Assembly: GCF_022662335.1 (NCBI RefSeq)
Contig: NZ_JAKNQJ010000001.1
Span: 558,001 to 622,000, forward strand
Reading direction: 5' to 3'
DNA length: 64,000 bases
Origin: Sphingomonas sp. CROZ-RG-20F-R02-07
GTDB taxonomy: Bacteria; Pseudomonadota; Alphaproteobacteria; Sphingomonadales; Sphingomonadaceae
Position numbers and translations under genes: made by a program. The notes beneath the pieces were generated by a model that was not told the origin of the DNA, searched no databases, and worked only from the letters and a program-made list of their open reading frames with translations. This document shows positions 1 through 8,601 of the stretch, piece after piece (position 1 is the stretch's first letter; each line of letters starts with the position of its first letter).

Positions 1-338
1 ACGACGATCGCGCGCTGCCATACGGATTTGGCCTGGAACGTCCGCTGGCGTTCGAGGGCGGGAAGCGCGAGCCAGTCGGCGCTGGGCTGGCTGCCCGCGT
101 TCATGTCGCCCGCGAACTTCACATAGCCGCCGAGCGGCAGCCAGCCGAACTTCCACCGCGTGCCGCGCCGGTCGGTGAAGCCCGCCACCTCGCGGCCGAA
201 GCCGATCGCGAACGCGTCCGCCTTGATGCCGAACATCCGGCCGGCGAGATAATGGCCCATCTCGTGGACGAACACGAGCGGCCCGATGACGCACACGAAC
301 GCGACAATGGTCAGCAGGATTCCCGGAGTCTGGATCAA
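1..338 (-). CDS. rseP: RIP metalloprotease RseP (site-2 protease), N-terminal part
   Basis: Inner-membrane zinc protease of the site-2 family, which cleaves anti-sigma factors and leftover signal peptides within the membrane. Only about 112 N-terminal codons are present; the gene runs off the left edge. The first transmembrane stretch contains the zinc motif HEMGH in VFVHEMGHYLAG, followed by GFGREVAGFTDRRGTRW and the family pattern WLPLGGYVKFAGD. The start is taken as TTG at 338, whose last two bases sit in the TGA stop of dxr, so the two genes are translationally coupled. The dxr-rseP order is standard in alphaproteobacteria. Family assignment is firm; the TTG start is inferred from the overlap. 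Confidence 0.93.
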   Translation of the reverse strand, partial: MIQTPGILLTIVAFVCVIGPLVFVHEMGHYLAGRMFGIKADAFAIGFGREVAGFTDRRGTRWKFGWLPLGGYVKFAGDMNAGSQPSADWLALPALERQRTFQAKSVWQRAIV

Positions 339-1492
339 ATCACGCCATCCTCGATACGCTCGCCCGCTAGGACCCGCGCGTGCGCGTCGATCGCGAGCAC
401 CGCGTCGAGCGTCTCCGGCGCGGCCGGGTCGTAACGATCGAGGATATGCTCGACGATTGCGGCAATTTCGAGGAAGCCGATCCGGCGGCGGAGAAACGCC
501 GCCACCGCCACCTCGTTCGCCGCGTTCAGGATCGCGGGCCGCGCGCCGCCGGCCACCAGCGCCTCGCGCGCCAGCCGGATCGCGGGAAAGCGCAACGGAT
601 CGACGCTCTCGAAATCGAGCCGCCCGATCGCCACCAGGTCCAATGGCGCCATCGGGGTCGCCATCCGGTCGGGCCAGGCGAGCGTGTGCGCGATCGGCAC
701 GCGCATGTCCGAGGGGCCAAGCTGCGCCAGCATCGATCCGTCGACATAATCGACCATCGAATGGATCACCGACTGCCGGTGCATCACCACCTCGATCCGG
801 TCGTCATCCACCGGGAACAGCCGGGCGGCCTCGATCAGCTCGAGCCCCTTGTTCATCATCGTGGCCGAATCGACTGAGATCTTGGCGCCCATCGACCAAT
901 TGGGGTGCGCCACCGCCTGTTCGACCGACACGCCGCGCATCGCGTCGAGCGTCCAGTCGCGAAACGGGCCGCCGCTCGCGGTCAGGATGATCCGCCGCAC
1001 GCGCTCGGGCCGGGCGAAATCGAAACACTGGTAGATCGCGTTGTGCTCGGAGTCGGCGGGCAGCAGCGTCGCGCCCGATCGCGCGGCGGCGGCGAGGATC
1101 ACGTCGCCGGCCGACACCAGCGGCTCCTTGTTGGCCAGCACCACGGTGCGGCCGCCCTCGATCGCCGCCATGACGGGCTTCAGCCCCGCACAGCCGACGA
1201 TCGCGCCCATCGTCCAGTCCGCGCCGCTGCGCGCGGCGTCGCACACCGCCTCCGCACCGCCCGCCGTTTGGATCCCGGTGCCCGCCAGCGCCTCGCGCAA
1301 GGCCGGCAGGCACGCCGCGTCGGCGACCACCGCCAGTTCGGCGCGGGTGCGGATCGCGGCGGCGGCGAGTTTCGCCACATCGGCATTGGCGGTGAGCGCG
1401 ACGACGCGGAACGCATCGGGCTCGCGCTCCACCAGGTCGAGCGTCGAGGTGCCGACCGAGCCGGTCGCGCCGAGAATGGTGATGGTCTTCAT
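335..1492 (-). CDS. dxr: 1-deoxy-D-xylulose-5-phosphate reductoisomerase
   Basis: Second step of the MEP isoprenoid pathway: rearrangement and NADPH reduction of DXP to methylerythritol phosphate. The 385-residue protein has the usual family length. It opens with the nucleotide-binding motif MKTITILGATGSVGTSTLDL and has LANKEPLVSAG, the metal/substrate segment LPADSEHNAIYQC, TASGGPFRDW and HPNWSMGAKISVDSATMMNK. The ATG at 1492 overlaps the cdsA stop (ATGA). The reading frame stays open upstream through cdsA, but that extension is out-of-frame translation of cdsA and is excluded. It provides precursors for UppS, encoded two genes upstream in the same operon. Confidence 0.97.
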   Translation of the reverse strand: MKTITILGATGSVGTSTLDLVEREPDAFRVVALTANADVAKLAAAAIRTRAELAVVADAACLPALREALAGTGIQTAGGAEAVCDAARSGADWTMGAIVGCAGLKPVMAAIEGGRTVVLANKEPLVSAGDVILAAAARSGATLLPADSEHNAIYQCFDFARPERVRRIILTASGGPFRDWTLDAMRGVSVEQAVAHPNWSMGAKISVDSATMMNKGLELIEAARLFPVDDDRIEVVMHRQSVIHSMVDYVDGSMLAQLGPSDMRVPIAHTLAWPDRMATPMAPLDLVAIGRLDFESVDPLRFPAIRLAREALVAGGARPAILNAANEVAVAAFLRRRIGFLEIAAIVEHILDRYDPAAPETLDAVLAIDAHARVLAGERIEDGVI

Positions 1493-2277
1493 GTCAGCCA
1501 GATGAGTATCGTGGGAAGGACGGCCAGAAAGGCGGCAACCGGCGCCACCGGGACGATGCCGTCGAGCCGGTCGAGCACGCCGCCATGGCCGGGGATCAGC
1601 GTGCCGCTGTCCTTCACGCCCGCGCGGCGTTTCAGCCAGCTTTCGTAGAGATCGCCGCCCTGCGCCAGCACGGCAAGGAACGGCGTCGCGAGCGTGAAGC
1701 GCAGCGGCAGGCCATAGGCCACGTGCAGCGCGGCGCCGAGCAGTGTTGCGAGCAGCACGCCGCCACCCAGCCCCGCCCAAGTCTTGGCCGGGCTGATCCG
1801 CGGCGCGAGCTTCGGCCCGCCGATCGCGCGGCCGGCGAAATAGGCGCCGATATCGGTCGCCCAGACGAGCGCCAGCGCCCACAGCGTCCAGACGATCCCC
1901 TCATGCTGGCGGCGCAGCAGCAGCAGCGCCAGGATCGGCAGCCCGACATAGATGGTGCCGAGCGCCAGCGCCGGGCGGCGCGTGACGATCACGGTGAAGA
2001 ACGCGGCCCCCGCGAGCAGCCCCAGCGCGAAGAAATCGGGCCCCGCCGCGATTGGCGCCATGATCGCCAGCGGCACCGACAGGCTGAACAGCGCCAGCCG
2101 CTTCGTCTTGGCCGGGATGGCGTGGAGATCGCACCACTCCGCCATCATGAACAGCCCGGCGACCACCGCGAGCAGCCAGAAGAGGAGCCCGCCGGCGACG
2201 AGCGCGAGCATCGCCACCGCGATCATCGCCAGCCCCGCCGCGGCACGCACCGGCAGGTCGGACGGCCCGGTGCTCAC
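1489..2277 (-). CDS. cdsA: phosphatidate cytidylyltransferase
   Basis: Integral membrane enzyme making CDP-diacylglycerol from phosphatidic acid and CTP, the branch point for phospholipids; PssA at 6910-7743 uses its product. 262 residues, mostly hydrophobic helices. The C-terminal CdsA signature is visible: a Ser/Lys-Arg segment ESWLKRRAGVKDSG followed by GHGGVLDRLDGIVP. Start chosen as GTG at 2277, overlapping the uppS TGA by a GTGA junction; longer frames would run into uppS. The 3' end overlaps dxr by ATGA. Part of the continuous pyrH-to-rseP transcription unit. Confidence 0.95.
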   Translation of the reverse strand: MSTGPSDLPVRAAAGLAMIAVAMLALVAGGLLFWLLAVVAGLFMMAEWCDLHAIPAKTKRLALFSLSVPLAIMAPIAAGPDFFALGLLAGAAFFTVIVTRRPALALGTIYVGLPILALLLLRRQHEGIVWTLWALALVWATDIGAYFAGRAIGGPKLAPRISPAKTWAGLGGGVLLATLLGAALHVAYGLPLRFTLATPFLAVLAQGGDLYESWLKRRAGVKDSGTLIPGHGGVLDRLDGIVPVAPVAAFLAVLPTILIWLT

Positions 2278-3011
2278 AGGCCGCCGTAACGGCGTTGCCG
2301 CCGCCCGAACGCGGCCACCGCGGCGACCAGCGCTTCGGCATCGAAATCGGGCCAGAGCGTATCGACGAACAGCAATTCGGCATAGGCCGCCTGCCACAGC
2401 AGGAAATTGGACAGCCGCTGCTCGCCCGAGGTGCGGATCACGAGATCGAGCGGCGGCAGCGCATGGGTGTCGAGCGCGGCCTCGATCATGCCCGCATCGA
2501 TCGCGGCCGGATCGAGTTCGCCGTCGCGCGCGCGTTCGGCCAGGCGCCGGGCGATCCCGGCCAGCTCGGCCTGCGACCCGTAGTTGAGCGCGATCGCCAG
2601 GATCGGCCCGCTGTTGCGCGACGTCCGTTCGACCGCATCATCGACCAACGCGACAAGATCGGGCGAGAAGCGCCGATAGTCGCCGATGATCCGCAGCCGG
2701 ACATTCTCGCGGACCATCTCGTCGATGTCGCTGCGGATGAACAGCCGCAGCAGCCCCATCAGGTCGCTTACCTCGGCTTCGGGCCGGCGCCAGTTCTCCG
2801 AGGAAAAGGCGTAGAGCGTCAGCGCCTCGATCCCCATCTCGCGCGCGGCGCGGGTAACGCGGCGCACCGCCTCCACCCCAGCCCGGTGCCCGGCCAGTCG
2901 CGGCAGCATCCGCTTCTTCGCCCAGCGGCCGTTGCCGTCCATGATGATCGCGACATGGCGCGGCACCGTACCACCCGCGGGAACGGGCGTCAGCTTAACG
3001 GCGGAGCTCAA
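2274..3011 (-). CDS. uppS: isoprenyl (undecaprenyl) diphosphate synthase
   Basis: Cis-prenyltransferase that extends farnesyl diphosphate to the C55 carrier lipid needed for peptidoglycan and O-antigen. The hallmark HVAIIMDGNGRWAKKR motif, with the catalytic Asp, lies near the N terminus, and FSSENWRRP and RTSGEQRLSNFLLWQ follow as conserved substrate-binding blocks. About 245 residues, normal for the family. The start is uncertain: TTG at 3011 gives the length expected for relatives, while a GTG about 14 codons downstream also precedes the motif. It lies 40 bases downstream of frr. Confidence 0.94.
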   Translation of the reverse strand: MSSAVKLTPVPAGGTVPRHVAIIMDGNGRWAKKRMLPRLAGHRAGVEAVRRVTRAAREMGIEALTLYAFSSENWRRPEAEVSDLMGLLRLFIRSDIDEMVRENVRLRIIGDYRRFSPDLVALVDDAVERTSRNSGPILAIALNYGSQAELAGIARRLAERARDGELDPAAIDAGMIEAALDTHALPPLDLVIRTSGEQRLSNFLLWQAAYAELLFVDTLWPDFDAEALVAAVAAFGRRQRRYGGL

Positions 3012-3051
3012 AGCCCCCGCCCCGCCGTTCGACCGGAACGCGCCGCGGCGT

Positions 3052-3609
3052 TCACTTGCCGAGGATTTCCTTTTCCTTGGTGGCGAACACCGCGTCGATA
3101 TCGGCGATCGTCGCGTCGGTGATCTTCTGCACCTCGGTCTCGTGGCGCTTGCGCTCGTCCTCGCCGAAGACGCCCTTCTTCTCGTCGGTCTTGAGCGAGT
3201 CCATGCCGTCGCGGCGCACGTTGCGCGCGGCGATCCGTGCCTTTTCGGCATATTGGCCGGCCAGCTTCGCCAGCTCCTTGCGGCGCTCCTCGGTCAGGTC
3301 GGGGATCGGGAGGCGCAGCGTCTGGCCGTCGACGATCGGGTTGAGCCCCAGCCCCGCCGAGCGGATCGCCTTGTCCACCGGGCCGACATTCGTCTTGTCC
3401 CACACCTGCACCGACAGCATCCGCGGCTCGGGCGCGGAGACGGACGCGACCTGGTTGAGCGGCATCGACGATCCATAGACGGTGACCGTCACCGGATCGA
3501 GCAGGCTGGTCGCCGCACGCCCGGTGCGCAGGCCGCCCAGATCGTGGCGCAGCGCCTCGACGCTCCCGGCCATGCGGCGTTCGATATCGGCCTTGTCATA
3601 GGCGGGCAT
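3052..3609 (-). CDS. frr: ribosome recycling factor
   Basis: Splits post-termination ribosomes together with EF-G. The 185-residue length is exactly that of the family. The N-terminal three-helix-bundle pattern is visible ([19 protein letters not shown]), followed by the domain II strand block ([23 protein letters not shown]) and the C-terminal helix with [16 protein letters not shown] and [14 protein letters not shown]. Its ATG overlaps the 3' end of pyrH by 14 bases, so the two are co-translated. The pyrH-frr-uppS order is conserved across proteobacteria. Confidence 0.97.
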   Translation of the reverse strand: MPAYDKADIERRMAGSVEALRHDLGGLRTGRAATSLLDPVTVTVYGSSMPLNQVASVSAPEPRMLSVQVWDKTNVGPVDKAIRSAGLGLNPIVDGQTLRLPIPDLTEERRKELAKLAGQYAEKARIAARNVRRDGMDSLKTDEKKGVFGEDERKRHETEVQKITDATIADIDAVFATKEKEILGK

Positions 3610-4327
3610 TGGTCATCTCCTGGCTTTGCACGGTCGTCGACACGCCATCGCCCGCGAGCACGGCGGCCAGATTGCCGGCTTCGCGGATGTTGAACACGAC
3701 GATCGGAATATGGTTGTCGCGGCAGAGCGCCACGGCGCTCGCGTCCATCACCTGCAGGTTCTGCGAGAGCACCGCATCATAGGTAACGGTTTCGTAGCGG
3801 GTCGCGCCCGGCACCTTCTTGGGATCGGCATCATAGACGCCGTCCACGCTGGTGCCCTTGAAGAGCGCGTCGCACTTCATCTCGGCGGCGCGCAGCGCAG
3901 CGCCCGAATCGGTGGTGAAATAGGGGCTGCCGACGCCGGCGGCGAAGATCACCACCCGGCCCTTTTCCAGATGCCGCTCGGCGCGGCGACGGATGAAGGG
4001 TTCGCACACGCTCGCCATCGGAATGGCGGACTGGACGCGGGTATCGACGCCGATCTGCTCCAGCGCGTTCTGCACCGCGAGCGCGTTCATGACGGTGGCG
4101 AGCATACCCATATAATCGGCGGTGGCGCGCTCGAAGCCCTTGGCCGCGGCGGCGATCCCGCGGAAGATGTTGCCCCCGCCGACCACGATGCACAGTTCAT
4201 AGCCCTTGGCCTTGGCATCGGCGATTTCGTTCGCGACGCGCGCGGTGACGGCGGGATCGATCGCGAGACCGTTCTCGCCCATCAGGACCTCGCCCGAAAG
4301 TTTCAACAGGATACGCTTGTGGGGCAT
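3596..4327 (-). CDS. pyrH: uridylate kinase
   Basis: Hexameric UMP kinase of the amino-acid kinase fold, making UDP for RNA, nucleotide-sugar and cell-wall synthesis. 243 residues. Motifs: N-terminal [14 protein letters not shown], the Gly-rich [25 protein letters not shown], and the UMP-binding [17 protein letters not shown], followed by [13 protein letters not shown]. The ATG at 4327 follows a 209-base gap after tsf that contains a hairpin, so pyrH may have its own promoter or rely on read-through. It is the first gene of the tightly overlapped pyrH-frr-uppS-cdsA-dxr-rseP unit. Confidence 0.97.
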   Translation of the reverse strand: MPHKRILLKLSGEVLMGENGLAIDPAVTARVANEIADAKAKGYELCIVVGGGNIFRGIAAAAKGFERATADYMGMLATVMNALAVQNALEQIGVDTRVQSAIPMASVCEPFIRRRAERHLEKGRVVIFAAGVGSPYFTTDSGAALRAAEMKCDALFKGTSVDGVYDADPKKVPGATRYETVTYDAVLSQNLQVMDASAVALCRDNHIPIVVFNIREAGNLAAVLAGDGVSTTVQSQEMTNARL

Positions 4328-4435
4328 GCAGGCACTCGGTCAGGGACGCGCGCGGACCTTAGGGGCGGCGATGCACCGGAGCAACCGGGCGCGACGCATT
4401 CCCGCCCCGAGCGACGAACGGGCGGGCGCGCCGAC

Positions 4436-4482
4436 GCAAAAGGGGCATGGCGCGCGCCGCCGCGTCCGCACCATGCCCTTTC
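4436..4482 (-). terminator. putative intrinsic terminator after tsf
   Basis: Reading the minus strand, AAAGGGCATGG pairs with CCATGCCCCTTTT across an 18-base GC-rich loop, giving a stem of at least eight perfect pairs followed by four T residues. It lies about 55 bases after the tsf stop. A second GC-only hairpin (CCCGCCC...GGGCGGG, 4401-4426) follows immediately. The T tract is short, so termination may be partial, letting some transcripts enter pyrH. Confidence 0.5.
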
Positions 4483-4536
4483 CGATCATCCGCCGGCACG
4501 GACCCTCTCCGCGCTCGCGCGAAGAGGGAACGAGGC

Positions 4537-5475
4537 TCAGGCGGTCGGCTGCGGCACGCCGCTCACCGCCGCGACTTCGGCGGCGAAGTCGGAGGCTTCC
4601 TTCTCGATGCCTTCGCCGAGCTGGAAGCGGACATAGTCCTTCAGCACGATCGTCGTGCCGGCATCCTTGCCCGCCTTGGCCACCACGTCGCTGATCTTGG
4701 TCTTGCCGTCCATGACGAACAGCTGGCTGACCAGCGCATGCTCCTTGCGGTATTTGGCGATGCCGCCCTCGACCATCTTGGCGATGATGTCGGCGGGCTT
4801 GCCCGATTCGCTGGCCTTCTCGGTCGCGATCGCGCGCTCGCGCTCGATCTCGGCCTCGTCCAGATCGGCTTCGTTCAGCGCCTTCGGAAAAGCCGCCGCG
4901 ATGTGCATCGCGAGCTGCTTGCCGAGCGCCTGGAGCACCTCGTCCGAGGCATCCGATTCGAGCGCCACGAGCACGCCGATCTTGCCGAGGCCAGGCGACT
5001 GCTGGTTGTGAACGTAAGGAACGACCGCGCCCTTGCTCACTTCGAGACGCTTGGCCCGGCGCAGCGACTGGTTCTCGCCGATCGTGGCGACGTTGTTGGT
5101 CAGCACCTCGGCGACCGTCGTGCCCGAGGGCATGGCCTCGGCCTTCAGCGCCTCGATATCGTCCCCGGTCGCCAGCGCGATCTGGGTGACCTCGCGGACG
5201 AACTGCTGGAACTGGTCGTTCTTGGCGACGAAATCGGTCTCCGAGTTCACCTCGACCGCAGCACCCTTCGTGCCGCTCACCGCGACGCCAACGAGCCCCT
5301 CGGCCGCGGTGCGGCTGGACTTCTTCTGTGCGGCCGCCAGGCCCTTGGTGCGCAGCCAGTCCATGGCGGCATCCATGTCGCCACCGGCCTCGTTCAGCGC
5401 CTTCTTGCAATCCATCATGCCCGCGCCGCTCTTCTCGCGCAGGTCTTTGACCATCGCTGCCGTGATATCGGCCAT
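4537..5475 (-). CDS. tsf: translation elongation factor Ts
   Basis: Guanine nucleotide exchange factor for EF-Tu. 312 residues, typical. The signature near the N terminus is clear: [20 protein letters not shown] then [19 protein letters not shown], followed by the dimerization/core segment [17 protein letters not shown]. The start ATG at 5475 (MADITAAM) is preferred over an in-frame ATG five codons upstream because all relatives begin at this point. It lies 86 bases downstream of rpsB, the usual rpsB-tsf operon. Confidence 0.97.
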   Translation of the reverse strand: MADITAAMVKDLREKSGAGMMDCKKALNEAGGDMDAAMDWLRTKGLAAAQKKSSRTAAEGLVGVAVSGTKGAAVEVNSETDFVAKNDQFQQFVREVTQIALATGDDIEALKAEAMPSGTTVAEVLTNNVATIGENQSLRRAKRLEVSKGAVVPYVHNQQSPGLGKIGVLVALESDASDEVLQALGKQLAMHIAAAFPKALNEADLDEAEIERERAIATEKASESGKPADIIAKMVEGGIAKYRKEHALVSQLFVMDGKTKISDVVAKAGKDAGTTIVLKDYVRFQLGEGIEKEASDFAAEVAAVSGVPQPTA

Positions 5476-5561
5476 GTCTGTCATCCTCATTGGTCTGAAT
5501 ATGGTTGCGGGCGAGGCAAGGCGCTTACCCTACCCCGCCCGCATGACGTTTATGCGAAGGC

Positions 5562-6410
5562 TCAGGCGTCGATCTGGCGCTCGGCCTCGGCAGCCATCTC
5601 GGCCTGGGCCAGCTCGGCCTGAGCCGGCTCGACAGGCGCCTGCTCCACGATCGGATCTGTGCTCAGCGCCGCCTCGGTGGGCGGGGCGTCCATCGCACCG
5701 ATATCGGCGCCGCTGCGGCGCTGCTGCTCCTGGCCGCCACGCGTCGCGGCGATCGCGATCGCCTCGCAATACAGACGGATGGCGCGGCTGGCGTCGTCGT
5801 TGGCGGGAACCGGGAAGGCGATGCCGTCCGGGCTGACGTTCGAATCGAGGATCGCGACGACCGGGATGCCGAGCGTGTTGGCTTCCTTGATCGCCAGCTC
5901 TTCCTTGTTCGCGTCGATCACGAACATCACGTCGGGTACGCCGCCCATGTCGCGGATGCCGCCGAGGCTCAGTTCCAGCTTGTCGCGCTCGCGCGTGAGC
6001 TGGAGCACTTCCTTCTTGGTCAGGCCGACGGTGTCGCCCGACAGCATTTCCTCAAGCGTCTTCATGCGCTTGATCGAATTGCTGATCGTCTTCCAATTGG
6101 TGAGCATGCCGCCCAGCCAACGATGGTTGACGAAATGCTGGCCGGCGCGGCGCGCCGCATCGGCGACGGGCTCCTGGGCCTGGCGCTTGGTGCCAACGAA
6201 CAGCACCTTGCCGCCGCCGGCGACCGACTGGCTGACGAATTCGAGCGCGCGCGCGAACAGCGGCACGGTCTGCGACAGGTCGAGGATGTGGACGCCGTTA
6301 CGATCGCCGAAGATGTACGGCTTCATCTTGGGATTCCACCGATGCGTCTGGTGGCCGAAATGCGCGCCCGTTTCGATGAGCTGCTGCATGGAGACGACAG
6401 GTGCCGCCAT
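5562..6410 (-). CDS. rpsB: 30S ribosomal protein S2
   Basis: Small-subunit ribosomal protein, needed for S1 binding. The first ~230 residues match S2: [77 protein letters not shown] and [13 protein letters not shown]. At 282 residues it is longer than E. coli S2 because of a low-complexity acidic tail rich in Ala, Gln and Glu ([14 protein letters not shown]), common in sphingomonads. Start ATG at 6410 gives [11 protein letters not shown]. Divergent from the small gene at 6735. Confidence 0.97.
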   Translation of the reverse strand: MAAPVVSMQQLIETGAHFGHQTHRWNPKMKPYIFGDRNGVHILDLSQTVPLFARALEFVSQSVAGGGKVLFVGTKRQAQEPVADAARRAGQHFVNHRWLGGMLTNWKTISNSIKRMKTLEEMLSGDTVGLTKKEVLQLTRERDKLELSLGGIRDMGGVPDVMFVIDANKEELAIKEANTLGIPVVAILDSNVSPDGIAFPVPANDDASRAIRLYCEAIAIAATRGGQEQQRRSGADIGAMDAPPTEAALSTDPIVEQAPVEPAQAELAQAEMAAEAERQIDA

Positions 6411-6544
6411 AGGGATAACTCCTTCCGGTTGTGCCTCTGGGAAGCGGATGACGCGTCGGCGAACCGATGCGCACCGGGCTATGATGCCTCCCATGCGGGT
6501 TTGAGACGCGCGCCTTAACCGATTGCGTCGCTCGATGCAACCGC

Positions 6545-6574
6545 TTGACAGCTGGAACGTAATAGGAACATAAA
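6545..6574 (+). promoter_or_regulatory. sigma-70-like promoter with embedded LexA box
   Basis: A perfect -35 hexamer TTGACA (6545-6550) is followed by -10-like CATAAA (6569-6574) after 18 bases (or ACATAA after 17). The LexA-type direct repeat at 6555-6569 fills the spacer and touches the -10, the arrangement expected for a repressed SOS promoter. It points rightward, to the small gene at 6735, leaving a leader of about 150 bases. Read from sequence; no transcript evidence. Confidence 0.6.
6555..6569 (+). promoter_or_regulatory. LexA (SOS) operator, GAAC-N7-GAAC
   Basis: GAAC GTAATAG GAAC, which is the complement of GTTC-N7-GTTC, the direct-repeat LexA site established for alphaproteobacteria. 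Exact spacing of seven bases. The same form occurs in front of recA in this window (23752-23766), which supports it as a site used by this organism. It lies between rpsB (minus) and the small membrane protein gene at 6735 (plus); its position inside the rightward promoter argues that the plus-strand gene is the target. Confidence 0.65.
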
Positions 6575-6734
6575 GGGCTCGCAACGTGATTGCCGATCGC
6601 CGCCAGCAACCTATCCCCAGTTATCCGGGCTTTTTCATAGCCTAACTAGGGAGCCGGGAACTTAATCCTGGAATAGGTGTTTGATCTCGGTTGGTTAACG
6701 CGTTCGTTTTCGAATTACGTCCAGGGAGGCGGAC

Positions 6735-6971
6735 ATGGTTTCGGTTCTGAGTGCGCTGTTGTTTTCGGGTTCCTTCGCGGTCGCTGTCATGGTGATCGCA
6801 TCGAGCATCGCGCCGCAATGGCGCCGTATCCTGCGTCTCGCGTCCGGCCGGGTCGAACCCGCTTTCGCGCCGCTCCAGACGCTGGCCGCGGCCGAGCGCC
6901 GGATCGCGGTCAGGCGTTGGGCGTCGGCACCGCTGCCGACACCGGTGAACCGGATGCGCGCAGCCGCCTGA
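6735..6971 (+). CDS. small single-span membrane protein, candidate SOS-induced
   Basis: A 78-residue protein of unknown function. The N-terminal ~25 residues form one hydrophobic segment (VLSALLFSGSFAVAVMVIA), followed by a basic tail with QWRRILRL and AERRIAVRRW, which predicts the C terminus inside. A strong AGGGAGG ribosome site lies five bases before the ATG. Upstream is a promoter holding a LexA box. The last 62 bases overlap the 3' end of convergent pssA. By size, topology and regulation it resembles SOS cell-division inhibitors of alphaproteobacteria such as Caulobacter SidA, but no sequence similarity to SidA is claimed; the role is inference. Confidence 0.72.
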   Translation: MVSVLSALLFSGSFAVAVMVIASSIAPQWRRILRLASGRVEPAFAPLQTLAAAERRIAVRRWASAPLPTPVNRMRAAA

Positions 6972-7743
6972 ACCGCCGATAGGCGGCGATGCTGAACGGT
7001 ATCGTCGCCAGATAGCATAGGCTCACGATGCTGAGCGTATGCCATGGTGCGGACACCAGCGCCGCACCGAGCAGCACGACAACGGCGAGCGCCTCGAATC
7101 GGATATTCCGGCGGAGGCGCATCGACGACCAGGAATAGGTCGCCACGCTCGACACCATCAGCGTCGCCACGAATGCCGTCCATGGTGCGACGAGCCAGGG
7201 CGAAGCGAAGAACGGTTGGTCGGTCCAGAACCACAGGAACATCGGCAGCATCGCGAGTCCCGCGCCCACCGGCGCGGGAACCCCGGTTAGGAAGCCGGCC
7301 GATTTGTGCGGCTGTTCGGCTTCGTCGATCTTGGCGTTGAACCGGGCAAGCCGGAGCGCGCAGAACACCGCCAGGATCAGCGAGCAGATCCAACCGACGC
7401 GCGGCAGTTCGGACAACGACCAGAGGTAGAGGATCAGCGCCGGCGCCACGCCAAACGAGATCGCATCGGAGAGCGAATCGAGTTCGGCACCGAACCGGCT
7501 CTCTCCGTGAAGCATCCGCGCAATCCGCCCGTCGATGCCGTCTAGCACGCCGGCCACCATGATCATCGCGACCGCGCTCTGCCATTCGCCGGCGATCGCG
7601 AAGCGCACGCCGGTCAGGCCCGAGCACAAAGCGAGCGCGGTGACCGCGTTGGGCGCGACCGCACGCAGCGGCAGCCCCTGCGATGCGCGACGCATCCGCC
7701 GGGCGCGACCGAGACGCGGCGCCATCATCGCACGATGCCGCAC
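6910..7743 (-). CDS. pssA: CDP-diacylglycerol-serine O-phosphatidyltransferase
   Basis: Membrane enzyme condensing CDP-diacylglycerol with serine to give phosphatidylserine. The CDP-alcohol phosphotransferase motif DG-x2-AR-x8-G-x3-D-x3-D is complete, split here as DGIDGRIARMLHGESRFG and AELDSLSD near residue 70. About eight hydrophobic helices; 277 residues from GTG at 7743, with ATGs at 7728 and 7725 as alternatives. It lies 25 bases downstream of psd, whose product decarboxylates phosphatidylserine, so the operon makes phosphatidylethanolamine. The 3' end overlaps the small plus-strand gene. Confidence 0.94.
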   Translation of the reverse strand: MRHRAMMAPRLGRARRMRRASQGLPLRAVAPNAVTALALCSGLTGVRFAIAGEWQSAVAMIMVAGVLDGIDGRIARMLHGESRFGAELDSLSDAISFGVAPALILYLWSLSELPRVGWICSLILAVFCALRLARFNAKIDEAEQPHKSAGFLTGVPAPVGAGLAMLPMFLWFWTDQPFFASPWLVAPWTAFVATLMVSSVATYSWSSMRLRRNIRFEALAVVVLLGAALVSAPWHTLSIVSLCYLATIPFSIAAYRRFRRLRASGSPVSAAVPTPNA

Positions 7744-7768
7744 ATCGGTCCGCGGGCTGGCGCGACGC

Positions 7769-8491
7769 TCACTGCGCGACGCCGATCGCGGGCGTGGCGT
7801 GACGCCGCCCGATCACCGTCTCACCCGCGATGCTGCGCTGGCCAAGCGCCACCTGCGGCGCTACGTCGTAGGGCAGGAACACGTCGACGCGGCTGCCGAA
7901 CCGGATGAGCCCGATCCGCTGGCCGACCGCGACCATGTCGCCAATCTTGACGAAGCCCAGAATGCGCCGCGCGACCAGCCCGGCGATCTGGGTGAAACCG
8001 ATCATCTGCCCGTCGCGGCCTTCCACGACGAAATGCTGGCGCTCGTTCTCGTCGCTCGCCTTGTCGAGATCGGCGTTGAGGAACTTGCCGGAGATATACA
8101 CCACCTGACGGATCGTGCCCGCGATCGGCGCGCGGTTGATGTGCACGTCGAACACCGACATGAAGATCGAGACGCGTACCAGCGATACCTCGCCGAGCGT
8201 ACCCACCAGCTCGCGCGGCACCGGCACGCGCTGGATCATGGTGACCAGCCCGTCGGCGGGCGCGACCACCAGCCCCTCGCCCTGCGGCGTGGTGCGCACC
8301 GGATCGCGGAAGAACGCCGCGACCCAGATCGTGAGCCCGACCATCGGCCAGAACAGGATGTGCGACGCGATCGTCAGCAGCAGCGTGAGCCCGGCCGAGA
8401 TCAGGACATATTTATGCCCCTCCGGATGGACGGCGGGGAAACGCCATTTGACGGTGCTGGTAGCGAGCGGCGGCTTTTCGAGCGATGGCAT
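7769..8491 (-). CDS. psd: phosphatidylserine decarboxylase proenzyme
   Basis: Pyruvoyl enzyme converting phosphatidylserine to phosphatidylethanolamine at the inner membrane. The short form of the family (240 residues) with an N-terminal membrane hairpin ([30 protein letters not shown]), then [10 protein letters not shown], the conserved [10 protein letters not shown] and [13 protein letters not shown] blocks. The self-cleavage site is the GS pair in [11 protein letters not shown] near the C terminus, where the new alpha-subunit Ser becomes pyruvoyl. First gene of the psd-pssA operon; divergent from icd. Confidence 0.95.
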   Translation of the reverse strand: MPSLEKPPLATSTVKWRFPAVHPEGHKYVLISAGLTLLLTIASHILFWPMVGLTIWVAAFFRDPVRTTPQGEGLVVAPADGLVTMIQRVPVPRELVGTLGEVSLVRVSIFMSVFDVHINRAPIAGTIRQVVYISGKFLNADLDKASDENERQHFVVEGRDGQMIGFTQIAGLVARRILGFVKIGDMVAVGQRIGLIRFGSRVDVFLPYDVAPQVALGQRSIAGETVIGRRHATPAIGVAQ

Positions 8492-8601
8492 GGCCTCGGT
8501 CTATCGGTGCCGGGCGCGCATGACAACCGCGCCCCGTGGTTGATCCCCATCGCCCATATGCCTAGACGCTGGGCCAAACCCCTGCCCCAAGGATGCGATG
8601 C

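Noticed and set aside
6598..6630. TTATCC-like elements resembling DnaA boxes
   Set aside because: The matches are partial and isolated; no origin-like cluster or neighbouring replication genes.
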